Source: Omphalotus guepiniiformis
Lineage: Eukaryota; Basidiomycota; Agaricomycetes; Agaricales; Omphalotaceae
Assembly (NCBI GenBank): GCA_028554645.1
Contig: JAQOOI010000053.1
Location: forward strand, 294,748 to 358,747
Direction of reading: 5' to 3'
DNA: 64,000 bases
Part shown: one piece after another, positions 34,290 through 46,004 of the stretch
How the letters are laid out: each line of letters opens with the position of its first letter
Position numbering within the stretch: the stretch's first letter is position 1
Notes under the pieces: model-generated
Told to the model about the DNA's origin: nothing
The model's database searches: none
The model's input: the letters and a program-made list of their open reading frames with translations, nothing else
Program-made: the position numbers and the translations under genes

Positions 34290-35654
34290 TCCCTCCATTA
34301 GGTATATTCCCGGATAGACCCAAAAAGAAGAATATCCAGGTCTTAATATCAAACAATGTCTCTCTGAATTAATCCCACTTGAATATCTTGTTCTCTACTC
34401 CAGTTTGGTTACCACGTAAACGTGCTACAGCCATAAGTCGTTCGTCTCGAGTGAATGTTCTAGCAGTTGGAGGAGAATCAGGAAGAAGAAAGTAGAGAAC
34501 ATCGAGCAGAGGGCGCCGACTATAAGAAATCTGTGACATAGATTGGCCGACAATGAGTCGGGCTTCATAACGATGCACAATAATACGAACTCACTCATAT
34601 TTCAGCTTGGAAGGGCACCCTTGATGTGACCTATCCCATAGCCCAGGAGTCCGCCACCAGCGAGACCAAGACCATTCGCAGCATACCATGTTGAAATGCG
34701 TGAAGGCTGCTCAGAACGTTTATAGAACATGGATGTTATGAGCATAAATCTAATAGCGAGGCAACCGTGAATGCAGAGGGCCTAATGATAAAGATGGACA
34801 CACGCAGGATCAGCAATGGCGTCAAATGCTCCTGAGAGGATTCTAAGAATAGCCAGTTCGATGAAATTCCGCGAAGCGGCTTGTGCCCTAAAACACGAAG
34901 TGTGTGTTGATTTCGTACTTATGTTGCTGAGTTTAGATGAATTCATGACAGACGTACATCAACAAAACGCCCCAAAGGAAGATATTGACTGCGAGGTATT
35001 TCGCACTTGGGGACCTTTGCGTGAGGAGATTTGAAGGAAGACCCCAGATGAGCCAGCCAAAGTAGAATACGGATGACAGCCAGCTGAGTATCGTGGAAGT
35101 ATTTGATTAGATTGAGGGTAACGAATACACGAACGACCAACCTATATTCCTCACCCGAGAGGTGCAAGTCATCTCTGATGCCTAATATAGCAGCATATGA
35201 TAACGTCGTCTTGTCAATGTACTGTAGTAGTATTCTTGTCAGATTGCATCCTGTTCTGACTGAATAACAACTAACGTAGAAAGCATAGCATACCGCTAGG
35301 CTTTCGAGAAGAATGAATTATAAATGAGCTGTAAGTTATCATTCATCCCAAGCAACCACTAAAGACTCACCAAGGCAAAACCAAACGATCAATCTTCCTT
35401 ACTAACCTCCTCTCCACAACAACAACAATATCATCGTCCCTCCCATACTTCTCCAACGCCTCCTTATAAAAATCATCCAGCGATTCTCGATTCCACAAAC
35501 GCTTTGAAGACCAAGCCCGCGAGCCAAGAAGATCCGCATCACTCGTCGGGGTGTACTTGTAATTACCGCTACTGGAGGACACACCAGGAATCGGATCAAG
35601 CTGCTCGATATGAGATACGTCGAGATCGCTTTTAAAGGACATTTGTTGGATCAC
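34290..35654 (-). pseudogene. Allantoate permease-like (Dal5 family) MFS transporter, truncated
   Basis: The N-terminus MIQQMSFKSDLDVSH leads to DIVVVVERRLVRKIDRLVL, then YIDKTTLSYAAILGIRDDL, a segment matching FYFGWLIWGLPSNLLTQR, then LAILRILSGAFDAIADP, GLGLAGGGLLGYGIGHIKG, FLLPDSPPTAR, DERLMAVARLRGNQTG and LDIKTWIFFFLGLSGNIPNG. This is the anion:cation symporter family that moves allantoate, nicotinate and related acids. There is a single-base loss at about 34612 (the family SWKYE just before a donor). The sequence stops after NIPNGG, so the last three or four membrane helices are missing. Confidence 0.8.
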
Positions 35655-35984
35655 TGACCCCCACGTTTTAAACGGTTAGAACTTAACGCGATCATCGGCC
35701 CGGTGAGCGGACCGACCGGCGAATGACCTGCAACACTGCATTACATGCACATTCGCTAGTATTCGCTGGTGTGCTCACCGAAAACAGGAAGAGGTTTGCG
35801 TATCTTTTATAACCAATCAATAGGACACCATTTGTGCTACCACCGCCCTTGGAAAAAGTAAATGACCCCTCAAACTGTGCCGTAGTCGTAAACGGGCTGC
35901 GTTAAACTATGATATATGACTCCTCATGAGCTCATGAGCAAGTCAGTCTGGTTTCTGTGGGTCTCGGTAAGGCAGATTGTTCAA
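35655..35984. other. Junction between Dal5-like and HECT pseudogenes
   Basis: No coding features. It is the 5' flank of the Dal5-like gene on the minus strand, and its far edge is the break point of the HECT domain. Confidence 0.5.
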
Positions 35985-38900
35985 GCATTATAGAAAAACG
36001 ACAAGTGCTCCGGGTTTACCCAGGAGTTCTTGTTGGGTTGGTATGCCAACTTGTCGGCAGCACAGGGCTGGAACAGAGCATTGTGAGGATCGAACATTTG
36101 GCGCGCCAGGATTTGGAACCATTCTCGCGTTAGTCCACCTGCATCCACACCTTCCTCATCGTAGAATTAAATGCTAAGCTTGCCATGTTTGATTTGATCG
36201 CCGGTCTTCCGCTGGAACTGCTAGAAGCCGTGTCTTCAAATACACGCGCCCGACGGATGTTTAACTGTATGGTGCCATGATGTTCACGTGCGTGAGGACG
36301 TCTATGTAGCTGCTGAGTGAAGTAGATTAGCTTGTTGTCGAAGTCTAGAACGCGGGGATTATGGACTAGTAGCGAAAACGAGCCACTCATTAATGACGGA
36401 TTGTTTCGAACCATCACATTCAACACTTTGCGATGAGCATCAGTGAAAGTGACAAATAGATCCTCCGTGGATTCTCGAGGTGTGGATGGAGTCTTCGGTG
36501 AGGATGTTGCTCGCAACAGTCGATTAGCGGACGATGCATTGGCGCCAACGTACTTTCACACCACCATCAGGGATTCAATGAGAGGAAGAACTGTCGCGAC
36601 GTGGTGTTCAGTGTCCGGGTGTTCTTTAATTTATTGCCAAGCAATCTCCTAGACGTTTCCATAGGGGAGCGAAACGGAACGACTCATATATAGCTTGTAC
36701 CTTTTCCGTATCGATATCTTCAGTTTCGGGAGCGTTTGTCCCAGATGTTGGGGGACGAGGCGAGTACATGTAATCAATCGTCTTGAGGACCCGCTAAAGC
36801 TTAGCTTGGACAGAAGAACGGGCGGAAAACTTAGAGGCCACTGAGCTCAACTGACTCTCTGTCCCTTGTAAAGCATCTACGAACTGGTCTAGGTCGGAGT
36901 CTAGGTCGGAGTATAGACTCTGCCCAAATTCTCGAGCTTTTCCTTTCAGCTCTTGAGTAATGACATTGCGAGTGTCAGGAATGTAGAACAGGTGCTGAAT
37001 CAGGTTTAAGCTCTGTTGGAATGTACGAGCCGAGCACTCGCCAAATGTGAGGATATTGACAATGAGACGGAGGACCGCGTGGGGTATCTGAAGGGGGTGG
37101 GGTTTGCAAGAAGTATTTGCTGTTCTACGGCCTGAATCGTCATATCACCTTTGGCAGTTGTCGCGGGCAAGTTGGATGGATCAGATGCTAAATAAGTGTC
37201 AGACAAAAAGCTCTCTGGATAATCATGATAGGACGCACCGACTGCAGGTTGAGGTGTGTCAGTGACTCAATTACTGAAGGTGGGGATGTGCTGGCTGATT
37301 CAGGTGGAACACTGTCACTTTGTGTGTTTTCGCTTGGTATAGCAGGGGTAGAGAGAGTGGCGCGATTGTCTGCCGGGGGGCTCGCCGTATTGACATCCGT
37401 AGCAATTTTAGAAGGTCGGGGATGCAGTTGCGATTGCATTTTGGCATCTTTAATCGGCCGGGTTACTGTCGCTAGCAAACCGACTACTGACTCCATGATG
37501 GTTGGAGTACGCAGTAAGGACTGACGGTCTAGTAGACCAAGCAGGAGTAGTGGGTATGCGGCATCTGCATCTCCTTGCCCTTGCCCTTCTTTGATGTCGT
37601 CCGGCGTAAGCCTGCGGGAAGTTCGTGCTCTGTCAGGAAGAAGTGCGAGGACAACGGATTAGATGTAACAATATATGCCAGAGCCTCAAGACACCGTTGA
37701 GAGAAGAGGTCAGGTACTGATTCTCCTTGACCGCCAGGTAATGCTGGTGTGGTAATGAGATCTGATCCGGCTTTTTGTTTGCCGACTGACTTAGGCTTCG
37801 AGCTTCGGAATGACATCTGCAAAAAACTCTTGTCTACAGCAGCCAAGTCACCAGTTCCATCCTGAAGGATTTTCAGGAGGAGATTGAATAATTCAGTCCG
37901 CGTCTTCGCGTTCTCGCACAAGTTCACCAGTACCCTGAACAACAGTGTCTTCTTCAAGACTTGGGGGAAAAATAGGAGGCGGACAAGGACTGCGATCCCG
38001 GCCTTGTCCAGTAATTGTATGGCATCATGCTGAGGTGCAAATTTCCGAGGAGCAGATGAACCGGGAATAGCTCGAATACCACGCGATCCTACATGAATAC
38101 GGCGGGCGTGTCCATTGCGGTAGGTGCCCGCCTCTGCGATCATGTGTGAAGGGAGGGTTTGAATGAAACCATCATCCTGGTCCATGAGGACTGCCTGTCG
38201 TAGAGTGGGGTCAAGGCTAGCGATGAAGCTCGCGGGGTCGATATCTGCCGATGCCCTGGTGACACCAAGCGGTCCTTGACCGTCCTCAGCGGGGCGCCTA
38301 GCACGTTCCAGGGCTTCTTGCTGGATTATTTCTGCTCGAATTTCGGGAGGCAATGCGTCGAGGAACTCTACGCTGATCTGTGAATCTGCAGGGCGTTCGA
38401 CACGAGAGGCACGCTGGTCGCGCACATGTTGATTTAAAACCTCTTCCCTCATGTCATCAGGAAGTGCTTCCAAGAACGTAGGATCAATTCCGGTGTCTGT
38501 TATGTCGACAGCGCTGCCATGAATCATGACCGTAACACGAGCTGTGGTATTGGAGGTTTCTGCATCATTGGAAGACTCCCCACCTTCGTCCGCTTGCTGA
38601 TTAGACGCGAGTGCAGACACAGGAGCCGTGTCATCAGCCATTTCAGCATCAGTCTCTGTATCCGGCGGGGGAACATCTTCCATTGATTGATCCTCTGATA
38701 TGGAGGACTCTCCTTCTGTAAGAACGGCAGACATAGAAGACTCCAATGGTATTTCTGTTCGGGTAGCAGCGGTTTCTACCTTAATTGCTTCATCCCAGAC
38801 TGTTGCCTCGGCCTCTTCCCGTGTCGTCGCTTCTACTTCCTCTTTAGCTTTGGCTTCGGCTTCTCGTTGACGAGCCGTCTCCTCCTCTCCCGAAGTTTGG

Positions 38901-41620
38901 ACAACCTGGCAGCCTCTACTCTACAGCAGCAGGAAGGAGGGCTACAACAGCATGATTTGCTAGCTTAGAGGCACGCTCGGTAACAAATTCACCATGCGAG
39001 TTTTGACTTCCTCGGCCCATCTTTGAAGTGTTAGCAGTGGATCTAAAGACCGCGCCCGGGATGATGAGGGAGAAGGTCGCGGAATTCTTTCCATTTTGAC
39101 AGTAGCTTAAATGACTTGAGATCGACGCTGCAGAAATCCGCGCCCCAAGTCCATGAATGCGCCCGCAGGTACGTCAAGACGGATCGTTTCTGGACCACCA
39201 CCTCCACGACCACGCGTCATGATATGATGGAAAAACTGAATCGCACCACGTCCGACCAATTCTTCAATTGTCTGTAAAAGCTCGGTAATTCCACCCGTGA
39301 CGATATGTTGCGATTGACGAGAGCCTCTAACTGCGAGGTAGGAGGGCGATTAGCAGTGGATGAAGTGTCAAGAAGAAGAGGATGTGTTGTAGCTTCAGGG
39401 GGTGAAGCACCGTTACTTCGAGTGCGTCCGAACATCGACACATTGTCATCTGCAAAAATGGGTCAGTATGTCGGTATTACACTCGGAATTGCACCAACCT
39501 GCGCTATGTCTGCGTGGGAAGAATCCAGGTCCAGCGCCAGCATTGGCTCCAAAAACCAAATAAATCCCGAACGGTATCACCACTTTCAATACGGTCTGTC
39601 TGTACCTTGCCAGTATCACGAAGAGCCATCGCACCCACGGCGTGGCGCAAGATGTTGGGGCCATAAGAAGAGCTGCCATTTACTGGAGACGCTTGCAGGC
39701 ACTTGAAAAGCATCGTGAGGCCGTCCCATTTGACGAATTGTATAGCAAGCTCATGATTACGAGTTAGAACAACGAATAGACGCAGGGTGACAATAGCTCG
39801 TCGATCGGGAGATCAGGCATGCCCAAGAGGCGAAGACAGAATCAAAATGTGCGAGCTTCAGCTAGAGCCGGACCAACTGAGACAGGGTCAGAAGAAATCA
39901 GCTCTCCTTCCTTGGGTATGCTGATGACACCCTCTGTCACCAACAGGTGTGCAGCCAATCAACGAGGAATAGTAGAGCGTTATATTGTACGAAAGGAACA
40001 AGATTATCGTCGTGGATGGTGAGGTCATGGAGGATCTGAGAGTACAAGCCATGAAGCGGATTTTCGAGGTGACTACGCAAGGACTTTGGCACTTCACAGA
40101 AGAGGAAGGACGGCAAGCCGAAGTCGGACAAGAAAGTCATGGGGTTCGAAATAATCAGGGTCAGTATCCCTTTTCTCCTTTGTGACAACAACGTTGGTCT
40201 GCCCAGAATCGAACAGAGGCTTCGAGGAAATGAGAGGCTGAAGTAAGTGCAGGGTAATCTTCAGTCCACCGTAAGCGTGAAGCAACTGACTGAGTTTCTA
40301 TCCGATCCTCCCCTCGAACTTTGATGATCGTCGATCGACGAGGTGAAACTGTGGCGTACATCAAAGACTGCGTCCAAACCCCCTGCTTATAGAATGCCAA
40401 CAACTGCACCGTGTGAATCGTATGATTCGTTGTTCGCTCTAAGCAACACAGTAAAACAACATAACGAAATTAGTGTACCACTAGGCCCAGCATGACACCA
40501 TGGTAAGTATAAATATTAGAAACTTCCTGGCCTGAAACGACATTGGATCACTATCATTTGCGATACTGTATTAGAACTTACTACTAGTCTGCAGAGTCAA
40601 GTATTTGAGCATGATGTCGGCAACGACCGCCGAAGATTCCGACATTTGTTTCTTCCTGAGAAGCTTCGGGTGTACGCCTTGCGTGGTAGCTATGGTGAAG
40701 ATGTTCCACTTTCACAGTTAGTACTGGTTGACAGAACTAGTATGAATGGTCTTACCTTGGAAAAATGGAGCTAAGCACTGGGCAAACCATGAGTGAGGTG
40801 CTTCAATGCTGCAGCGTTATTTTCTCGAAGGGCTGTCTCGTTTCACAGGCGCTTCCTTTGCCGGTGTCGCAGAGGGTGTTTCGTTCTAAACATTACCGGT
40901 ACCGTTGGGGGCAGAAACTGGCATGGAGGTTGCTTGACCAGGCAGTTCCACAGTAGCGTGGTCAGGAATCTGTCCAGAGGAGATACTGTTGAAGACAGGA
41001 TGACCTCGACGCCGCTCGCAGCAAGGCCTGTTTTCAAAGCGATGTTTTCCCAAATGCTCACAAGGTCCGTCCGTGACGACTTGGGGAGATGTGTTGCTCA
41101 TCAAGGTTCGTAGGAGTCCGATAGCTGCGCGCCCATGAGCATATCCCGCGGTTGCGAAGACATCAGAAAGCAAAGTGATCCGAATGTGTAAGGTGACTAG
41201 ATTGCGGAAGTGAAAGTTGACATTGACTTCATCATCGCCTGCGAGAACAAATATACATATTAAACCCTTGTCAATTGAATTGATTACAACTTACTGGTTA
41301 CGTCCACGAGAGGCAACAGCTTCGATTTGTCGTCAACTCAGCTCCAGAACTGCTCCGTGGCTTGCAGGGACTCTTTGACCAGCTGTGCGAGATGAAGTAG
41401 AGTATCACTCGTAGCCACTTCAATCATAGTTCTCATGACTTGGTCCATAGAGTCTGAGGCTACGCTATTGGCGAAATTATACGGGAGACAAGGTAGCGCA
41501 GTCAGCCACATCCTAAAGAGCAGATCTTAAGCACAAAGACAAAGGTCATTGCTCAAATTGCTCACCAAATGAATGAAATTGAAAGTCGCAAGAACGTTCT
41601 CCTTGACACGCCATTATAGC
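35985..41620 (-). pseudogene. TOM1/HUWE1-type HECT E3 ubiquitin ligase, decayed and truncated
   Basis: Remains of a giant HECT ligase, read from 41620 down. Segments include LSDVFATAGYAHGRAAIGLL; NILRHAVGAMALRDTGK; FGRTRSNGASPPEATTHP; the UBM region at 38746-37600 (GIDPTFLEALPDDMREEVL, ISVEFLDALPPEIRAEIIQ, IDPASFIASLDPTLRQAVL); PTIMESVVGLLATVTRPIK; the HECT start (VMVRNNPSLMSGSFSLLVHN); and GLTREWFQILARQMFDPHNA to PEHLSFF, where it stops at about 35985. The catalytic Cys of the HECT C-lobe is missing, as is the N-terminal half. Single-base shifts occur near 37570 and 36230, with stops in the HECT N-lobe. The 156-bp intron at 39605-39450 contains the ~110-bp dispersed segment. Confidence 0.85.
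39482..39589 (-). repeat. ~110-bp dispersed segment, copy 2, inside a TOM1-like intron
   Basis: Lies within the intron 39605-39450 (donor GTACAG, acceptor TTTTTGCAG). Without it the intron would be about 48 bp, a size common elsewhere in this window. See copy 1 at 33663-33772. Confidence 0.8.
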
Positions 41621-42084
41621 TCGTTCTCCCGTCGCTCGATTGTCTTTCTACCCCAATGATATTCTGCAACGATGTGAAATTGCATTTTAACCCCATGCCG
41701 TAAATTTTAACAAACGTTTAAATCCGTAAACCGGACATTAATGCTCATACGAGCGTCTTTGGACTTCCATGATTGTCTAGTAATCTAAGGAAGATCGTCA
41801 GTCAGCGCCATCGCGGTCCAAGATATCATCGATCCGGGGACTCGACCAACCGGGTGGGTGAGCATATTGTTCAATGATGGTGGTGAGAGGAGCATTCACT
41901 GCGATGGTGACGCTCGCCGTGATGAGAAGAAGGTTAGCCATCCTGACGCTGACGTGAATAAGAATATGAAGCAGAAAAAGAGACGCAATACCATTCACCT
42001 GATTGACGAACTGGGCGACAAGGATGTAGCTGAGGACGTAGGATAGACGTGGTGAAGGATTTACGAGTTGAGGGAGGCAGGTGG
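41621..42084. other. Flank between IRG and HECT pseudogenes
   Basis: A minus-strand open stretch (LLLITASVTIAVNAPLTTII) could encode a hydrophobic segment, possibly the decayed end of the IRG gene, but this cannot be shown. Confidence 0.35.
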
Positions 42085-43463
42085 TCAAATTTCGGGGGGT
42101 AAGGAGATTTCAAAAAATTTAAACAAGGTAGAGATGGATGGAAGAAGCAGAACAAGGGCGGAGTTTGGCAAACTCGACTTTTTCATTGTAGGCATTTTGA
42201 TGCGTCGTTTCCTTCGCTGATGCTCGTATTCATCAATAACCCTCGAAGTCGAAACCGATTTCTTCTCCTGGACGATTCTTAAAAGCGGCCTTCGGGAGAT
42301 TAGATACGCCCTCTGAGGTTTCAGCCCAGCGTTCTTCAGATTGAGCTCGACGTTGGCACGAGTCGTAGAAATGTACTGGGTCCGCGCTTCAGCTTCATTA
42401 CTTGTGTAACGTTTTTCCTTCATCCTAAACGAAGCCTCGAATCATCGACCCTTTCTTCCTCCTCCTCCATCTGCTCTCTCATCTCGTCTGCAATCGCTTT
42501 GATATGATAATCCGACTTGGAGCGTACGATGAACGCAGGGATGTTGAACCGCTCGCATTGCTCCAGGATAGCGATATCTGTCTCCTGGATTGTCGAGAAG
42601 GCCGAGGACGATGATACAGTCGAAGATGTAGAGACCTTGCTGGAGGAAATACTGAGCGCTACCAACATTTGCAGTGCCCGCTCCAGGAATGTCGTACCAA
42701 ACGAAACGCTGCCTCTTGGGATCGGGGTACCGCCCAATGACCTTCGTGGTTTCGACAACCCCTGTATCTGCAGCCTCTGCAGCGCCTTTACTGATGCCCC
42801 GGAAAGCATTAATCAACGACGACTTGCCACTGCCAGCTACACCAGCAACAGCAAAATGCAAGAGCCCTTCAGTATACTGTCGCTCCTTCTTCACTCTCTC
42901 TACTTCCTCCTTCGACGGTGCAGGAATAGGTTGTAGATTAGCATGCTGCGCCTCTCGTCGCTTGCTCTTCGCAAGCTCTCTTTCCGCCTCCTCCTTTTCA
43001 GCTTGAGCCTGCTCTCGCTCTCGAGCCGACTTTTCATTCTCCAACCGGAGTTTTCTCTCAGCCTCCTCCCTCTCTACTCGGTCTCGTTCAGCTGCCTCCT
43101 TAGCCGCAAGCTCCTTCGCATGATGTTCCTCAGCACACGCATTTGCACGGTCCCTAGTCTCTCCCTCTCCTTTCGTTCCTTTTCAGCCTTCTCCTCAGCC
43201 TCCTTCTTCACCCGCTCAGCCTCTTCAGCTTCCCTATCAGCTTTCTCCTTCGCCAAACGCGCAGCCTCCGCACGTTGTTCAGCCGCTCGAGCTTCACGTT
43301 CAGCCTGTTTCTTCAAGTGTTCTGCTTGCTCTTTCGCCAGACGATCAGTATGAGCTGCTAGCTCTGCCGCTTTCCTTTCCTGCATCTCACGGTCTAGCTT
43401 CGACTGTAAAGTCTCGACGTCGAGTTTGTGTTTCCCATGTCGGAAGCTGGTGGTTAACGTCAT
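42085..43463 (-). pseudogene. IRG-type (interferon-inducible-like) GTPase with N-terminal coiled coil, frameshifted
   Basis: The N-terminal half is a long Glu/Lys/Ala/Arg coiled coil. The GTPase domain follows: P-loop GVAGSGKSSLINAFRG, switch region TGVVETTKVIGRYPDP, G3 WYDIPGAGT, QQGLYIFDCIIVL, FNIPAFIVRSKSD (G4-like SKSD), and a C-terminal part TTRANVELNLKNAGLKPQ. This matches the IIGP/IRG family, known from vertebrate cell-autonomous immunity and also present in many mushroom genomes, where its role is not established. Two single-base shifts break it: near 43150 (inside the coiled coil) and near 42590 (before ETDIAILEQCERF). A further break near 42420 may be a spliced intron. Confidence 0.8.
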
Positions 43464-44070
43464 TACTCATACACATTTGAAAGGATAGATTGACTTACAA
43501 GTGAAACCGACTCTGACACGTCAAAAGGAGGTTCGGTGATGTTCTAGAAAAAGTTCGAATAGGGTCTGGGGGTGTAAGCTCGACTTTGAACAACGGGTCT
43601 GAATGATGTTCAGACGTAGCAGCAGTCTATCAACGACGCAAAGCAGCGGAAATTTCTGGACACAGGGTGAGGGGGTAAATGATATTCATGATCCCCTTTT
43701 ATTCCAAGACCCGCTCAATGCCAGCTTCCGTACGCGACCAGGTACTTCAAGTGATGCGCGACCGCCGACAATCTCCTTTGGCAACTAAAGTCAACCAAAA
43801 AATCAAAATAATTAATAGAAGACTCTTGCATCTCTACAACAATTCTACTGCTCACCGAGAAGGGCAGACGTCTCACTCGCCCAAAGCCATATGACCTCGC
43901 AGCCTACAGCAACCACAGGCATGTCTTTTCGGTATATTCCAACGGCACGAGCCACTCGAAAGGTACGACATTGTGTAAGGAACGAGCTCTGAGGCATAGA
44001 CTCTTGAGACATTCGATTTTCAGGACTCCTATGAAACCCGCAGAAGAATTCGAGTGCAAAAGAACGATCT
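43464..44070 (-). other. Fragments left of element B
   Basis: On the minus strand EIVLLHSNSSAGFIGVLKI then LCLRARSLHNVVPFEWLVP (44070-43910) looks coding and is cut exactly where element B begins, so it may be a host gene broken by B. I do not recognise it. A T5orf172-related scrap at 43765-43860 is listed separately. Confidence 0.4.
43765..43860 (-). pseudogene. Scrap of a T5orf172-type gene
   Basis: Aligns over about 95 bp to the intron/exon stretch 33110-33195 of the T5orf172 gene (shared AATCTCCTTTGGCA, then ATTAATAGA and TACTGCTCAC). Only this piece is present. Confidence 0.55.
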
Positions 44071-44371
44071 CGCCGTTAGGGCTAACGGCCGCCTCCCAGC
44101 TTTTCATCCACATCCTTCCAGGACCTCCTCTGAGCACCTCAAACTATTGGCGAGAAATGTTCTCTAGCATGTTCTCTTGAGGATGATATATTTCTCGTCC
44201 CTCCAAGTGCATCCCCTCCCAGGATGTGGGCCAAATAGTCAGGCGGGTCTGAGCAGGCCCTCCTCCTCTATTGCGCAGGCCACATCCTCCCATCTCCTGC
44301 ACACATACGGCCAAAAATTACATTGCCAGCCTCGTACAGCCCGCGGGCATCCCTCGGAGACAGCACTTGGA
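44071..44371 (+). repeat. ~290-bp segment shared with element A (copy B)
   Basis: Same orientation as 19871-20165. It begins with an 18-bp palindrome and keeps a short frame ending LKLLARNVL at 44169. Confidence 0.9.
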
Positions 44372-44794
44372 AATGCCCGCCCTGCTCGTCGCTGCAGACG
44401 CCGTTCTTTCCCTGCTCAGCGAGTGGCGGGATTTTGGCCGCGTGGCAACGGGCAATATCTCGGCCGGCAGCCAAGCCGCCAAAGGCAGAGCCGCGCCGCT
44501 CAGTCGGGTGATCGAGCCGAGAGCCGACCGTTCCTTCCGGCTTGTTAAGCCGTTTACAACTGCTTTGCGGCTATGAACTGTACACTTCACCTCTCCAGTT
44601 CCCATTGTGCTTTCAAGTCATGATTTATGCCATAGAGCCAATATATCCCATTCTATATTTCTTAGACCCACACTTGACAGAAACCCTCAAACGGCTCTGG
44701 AGCCGCAAACGAGCCGTTTGGCAATGGGCCAGCCGAGCCAAACCGATTGGGAGTAAGCCAGCCGAGCCGAGTTTGCATGATTATGTCCTGTTTA

Positions 44795-45010
44795 GGTTAG
44801 GGGTAGGCTTGCGCAGCAAGCCCCAGTTAGGAGGTTAGGGGTTAGGTTAGGTTAGGGGTAGGCTTGCGCAGCAAGCCCCAGTTAGGAGGTTAGGGGTTAG
44901 GTTAGGTCAGGGGATAGGTGGTAAGGGGACAGGTTAGGTCAGGGGGTTAGGTTTAGGGAATCAGGGATATAGTCCCCTAAAATGGCCAGAGTAGGTTAGG
45001 GGTTAGCCGG
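44795..45010 (+). repeat. Hairpins and telomere-like TTAGGG/TTAGG tracts
   Basis: The perfect hairpin GGCTTGCGCAGCAAGCC occurs at 44806-44822 and 44861-44877, 55 bp apart, embedded in GTTAGGGG and GGTTAGGTTAGG runs. It is followed by ATCAGGGATATA, also present after the tract in element A. Confidence 0.88.
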
Positions 45011-45019
45011 TTGGATTAG

Positions 45020-45640
45020 GTTGCCAAGAACGCATAAGGTTAGGGCTCTGGCTTACATGATGACCACAAATTTCGGTACTACTAGGTATGGTAACCGCTT
45101 GGGTTAGGGGTCACCATAGGGTTAGGGCTCTGGCTTACATGATGACCACAAATTTTGGTACTACTAGATATGGTAACCGCTTGGGTTAGGTGTCACCATA
45201 GGGTTAGGGCTCTGGCTTACATGATGACCACAAATTTTGGTACTACTAGATATGGTAACCGCTTGGGTTAGGGGTCACCATAGGGTTAGGGCTCTGGCTT
45301 ACATGATGACCACAAATTTTGGTACTACTAGATATGGTAACCGCTTGGGTTAGGGGTCACCATAGGGTTAGGGCTCTGGCTTACATGATGACCACAAATT
45401 TTGGTACTACTAGATATGGTAACCGCTTGGGTTAGGGGTCACCATAGGGTTAGGGCTCTGGCTTACATGATGACCACAAATTTTGGTACTACTAGATATG
45501 GTAACCGCTTGGGTTAGGGGTCACCATAGGGTTAGGGCTCTGGCTTTCATAATGACCACAAATTTCGGTACTACTGGATATGGTAACCACTATAGCAAGG
45601 GTCATCAGGACAAGGCCTCATCTAGAACTTAAATCACATG
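45020..45640 (+). repeat. 82-bp tandem array
   Basis: Seven units with the core ACCACAAATTTTGGTACTAC starting at 45063, 45145, 45227, 45309, 45391, 45473 and 45555, an exact period of 82 bp. The last unit and the first are slightly diverged. Each unit also contains GGGTTAGGG. The core resembles the core of the 80-bp array in element A. Confidence 0.95.
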
Positions 45641-46004
45641 TAAGTGCTTTTTGGTAGAGTCAATGGAAACCAATGAAGCTTTGAGCATCTTTCAGCTGTT
45701 GCAGTTTGGCTGCAGTGTCCCACCATCGTCTGCTGATGCTCCTCCAGTGCACAGTCTCTGAGAAAAATGGTGTAAGTCCTGCAACCCTGGTACCTGTATA
45801 AACACTGATTAACATGCCTCTCTTACATGCAGTTACACTTGTGCCAGAGCAGGTTGCATTGAACCAAAATCTGGGCGGACAAACAGGGCCCATGACAAGA
45901 ATTACCACTCGACCGGCACACATAACTTGCTTCTCAATGGTATTGCAGCCATCACATATCATAGTCTACTGAATTGCCCTAATGCATCTCAACAGGCTCT
46001 AGCA

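Noticed and set aside
28278..34614. RIP-type C-to-T mutation as the cause of stops in the glutaminase-like and Dal5-like genes
   Set aside because: The glutaminase stop (TGG to TGA) fits a G-to-A change, but the Dal5-like stop near 34612 is better explained by loss of one base. Most lesions are 1-bp shifts, and duplicated MFS copies show no excess of transitions by eye.
20801..45570. Regular arrays of 80 and 82 bp as possible CRISPR arrays
   Set aside because: The whole unit repeats, with no unique spacers, and the DNA is clearly eukaryotic with spliced genes. They are ordinary tandem repeats with a conserved core.
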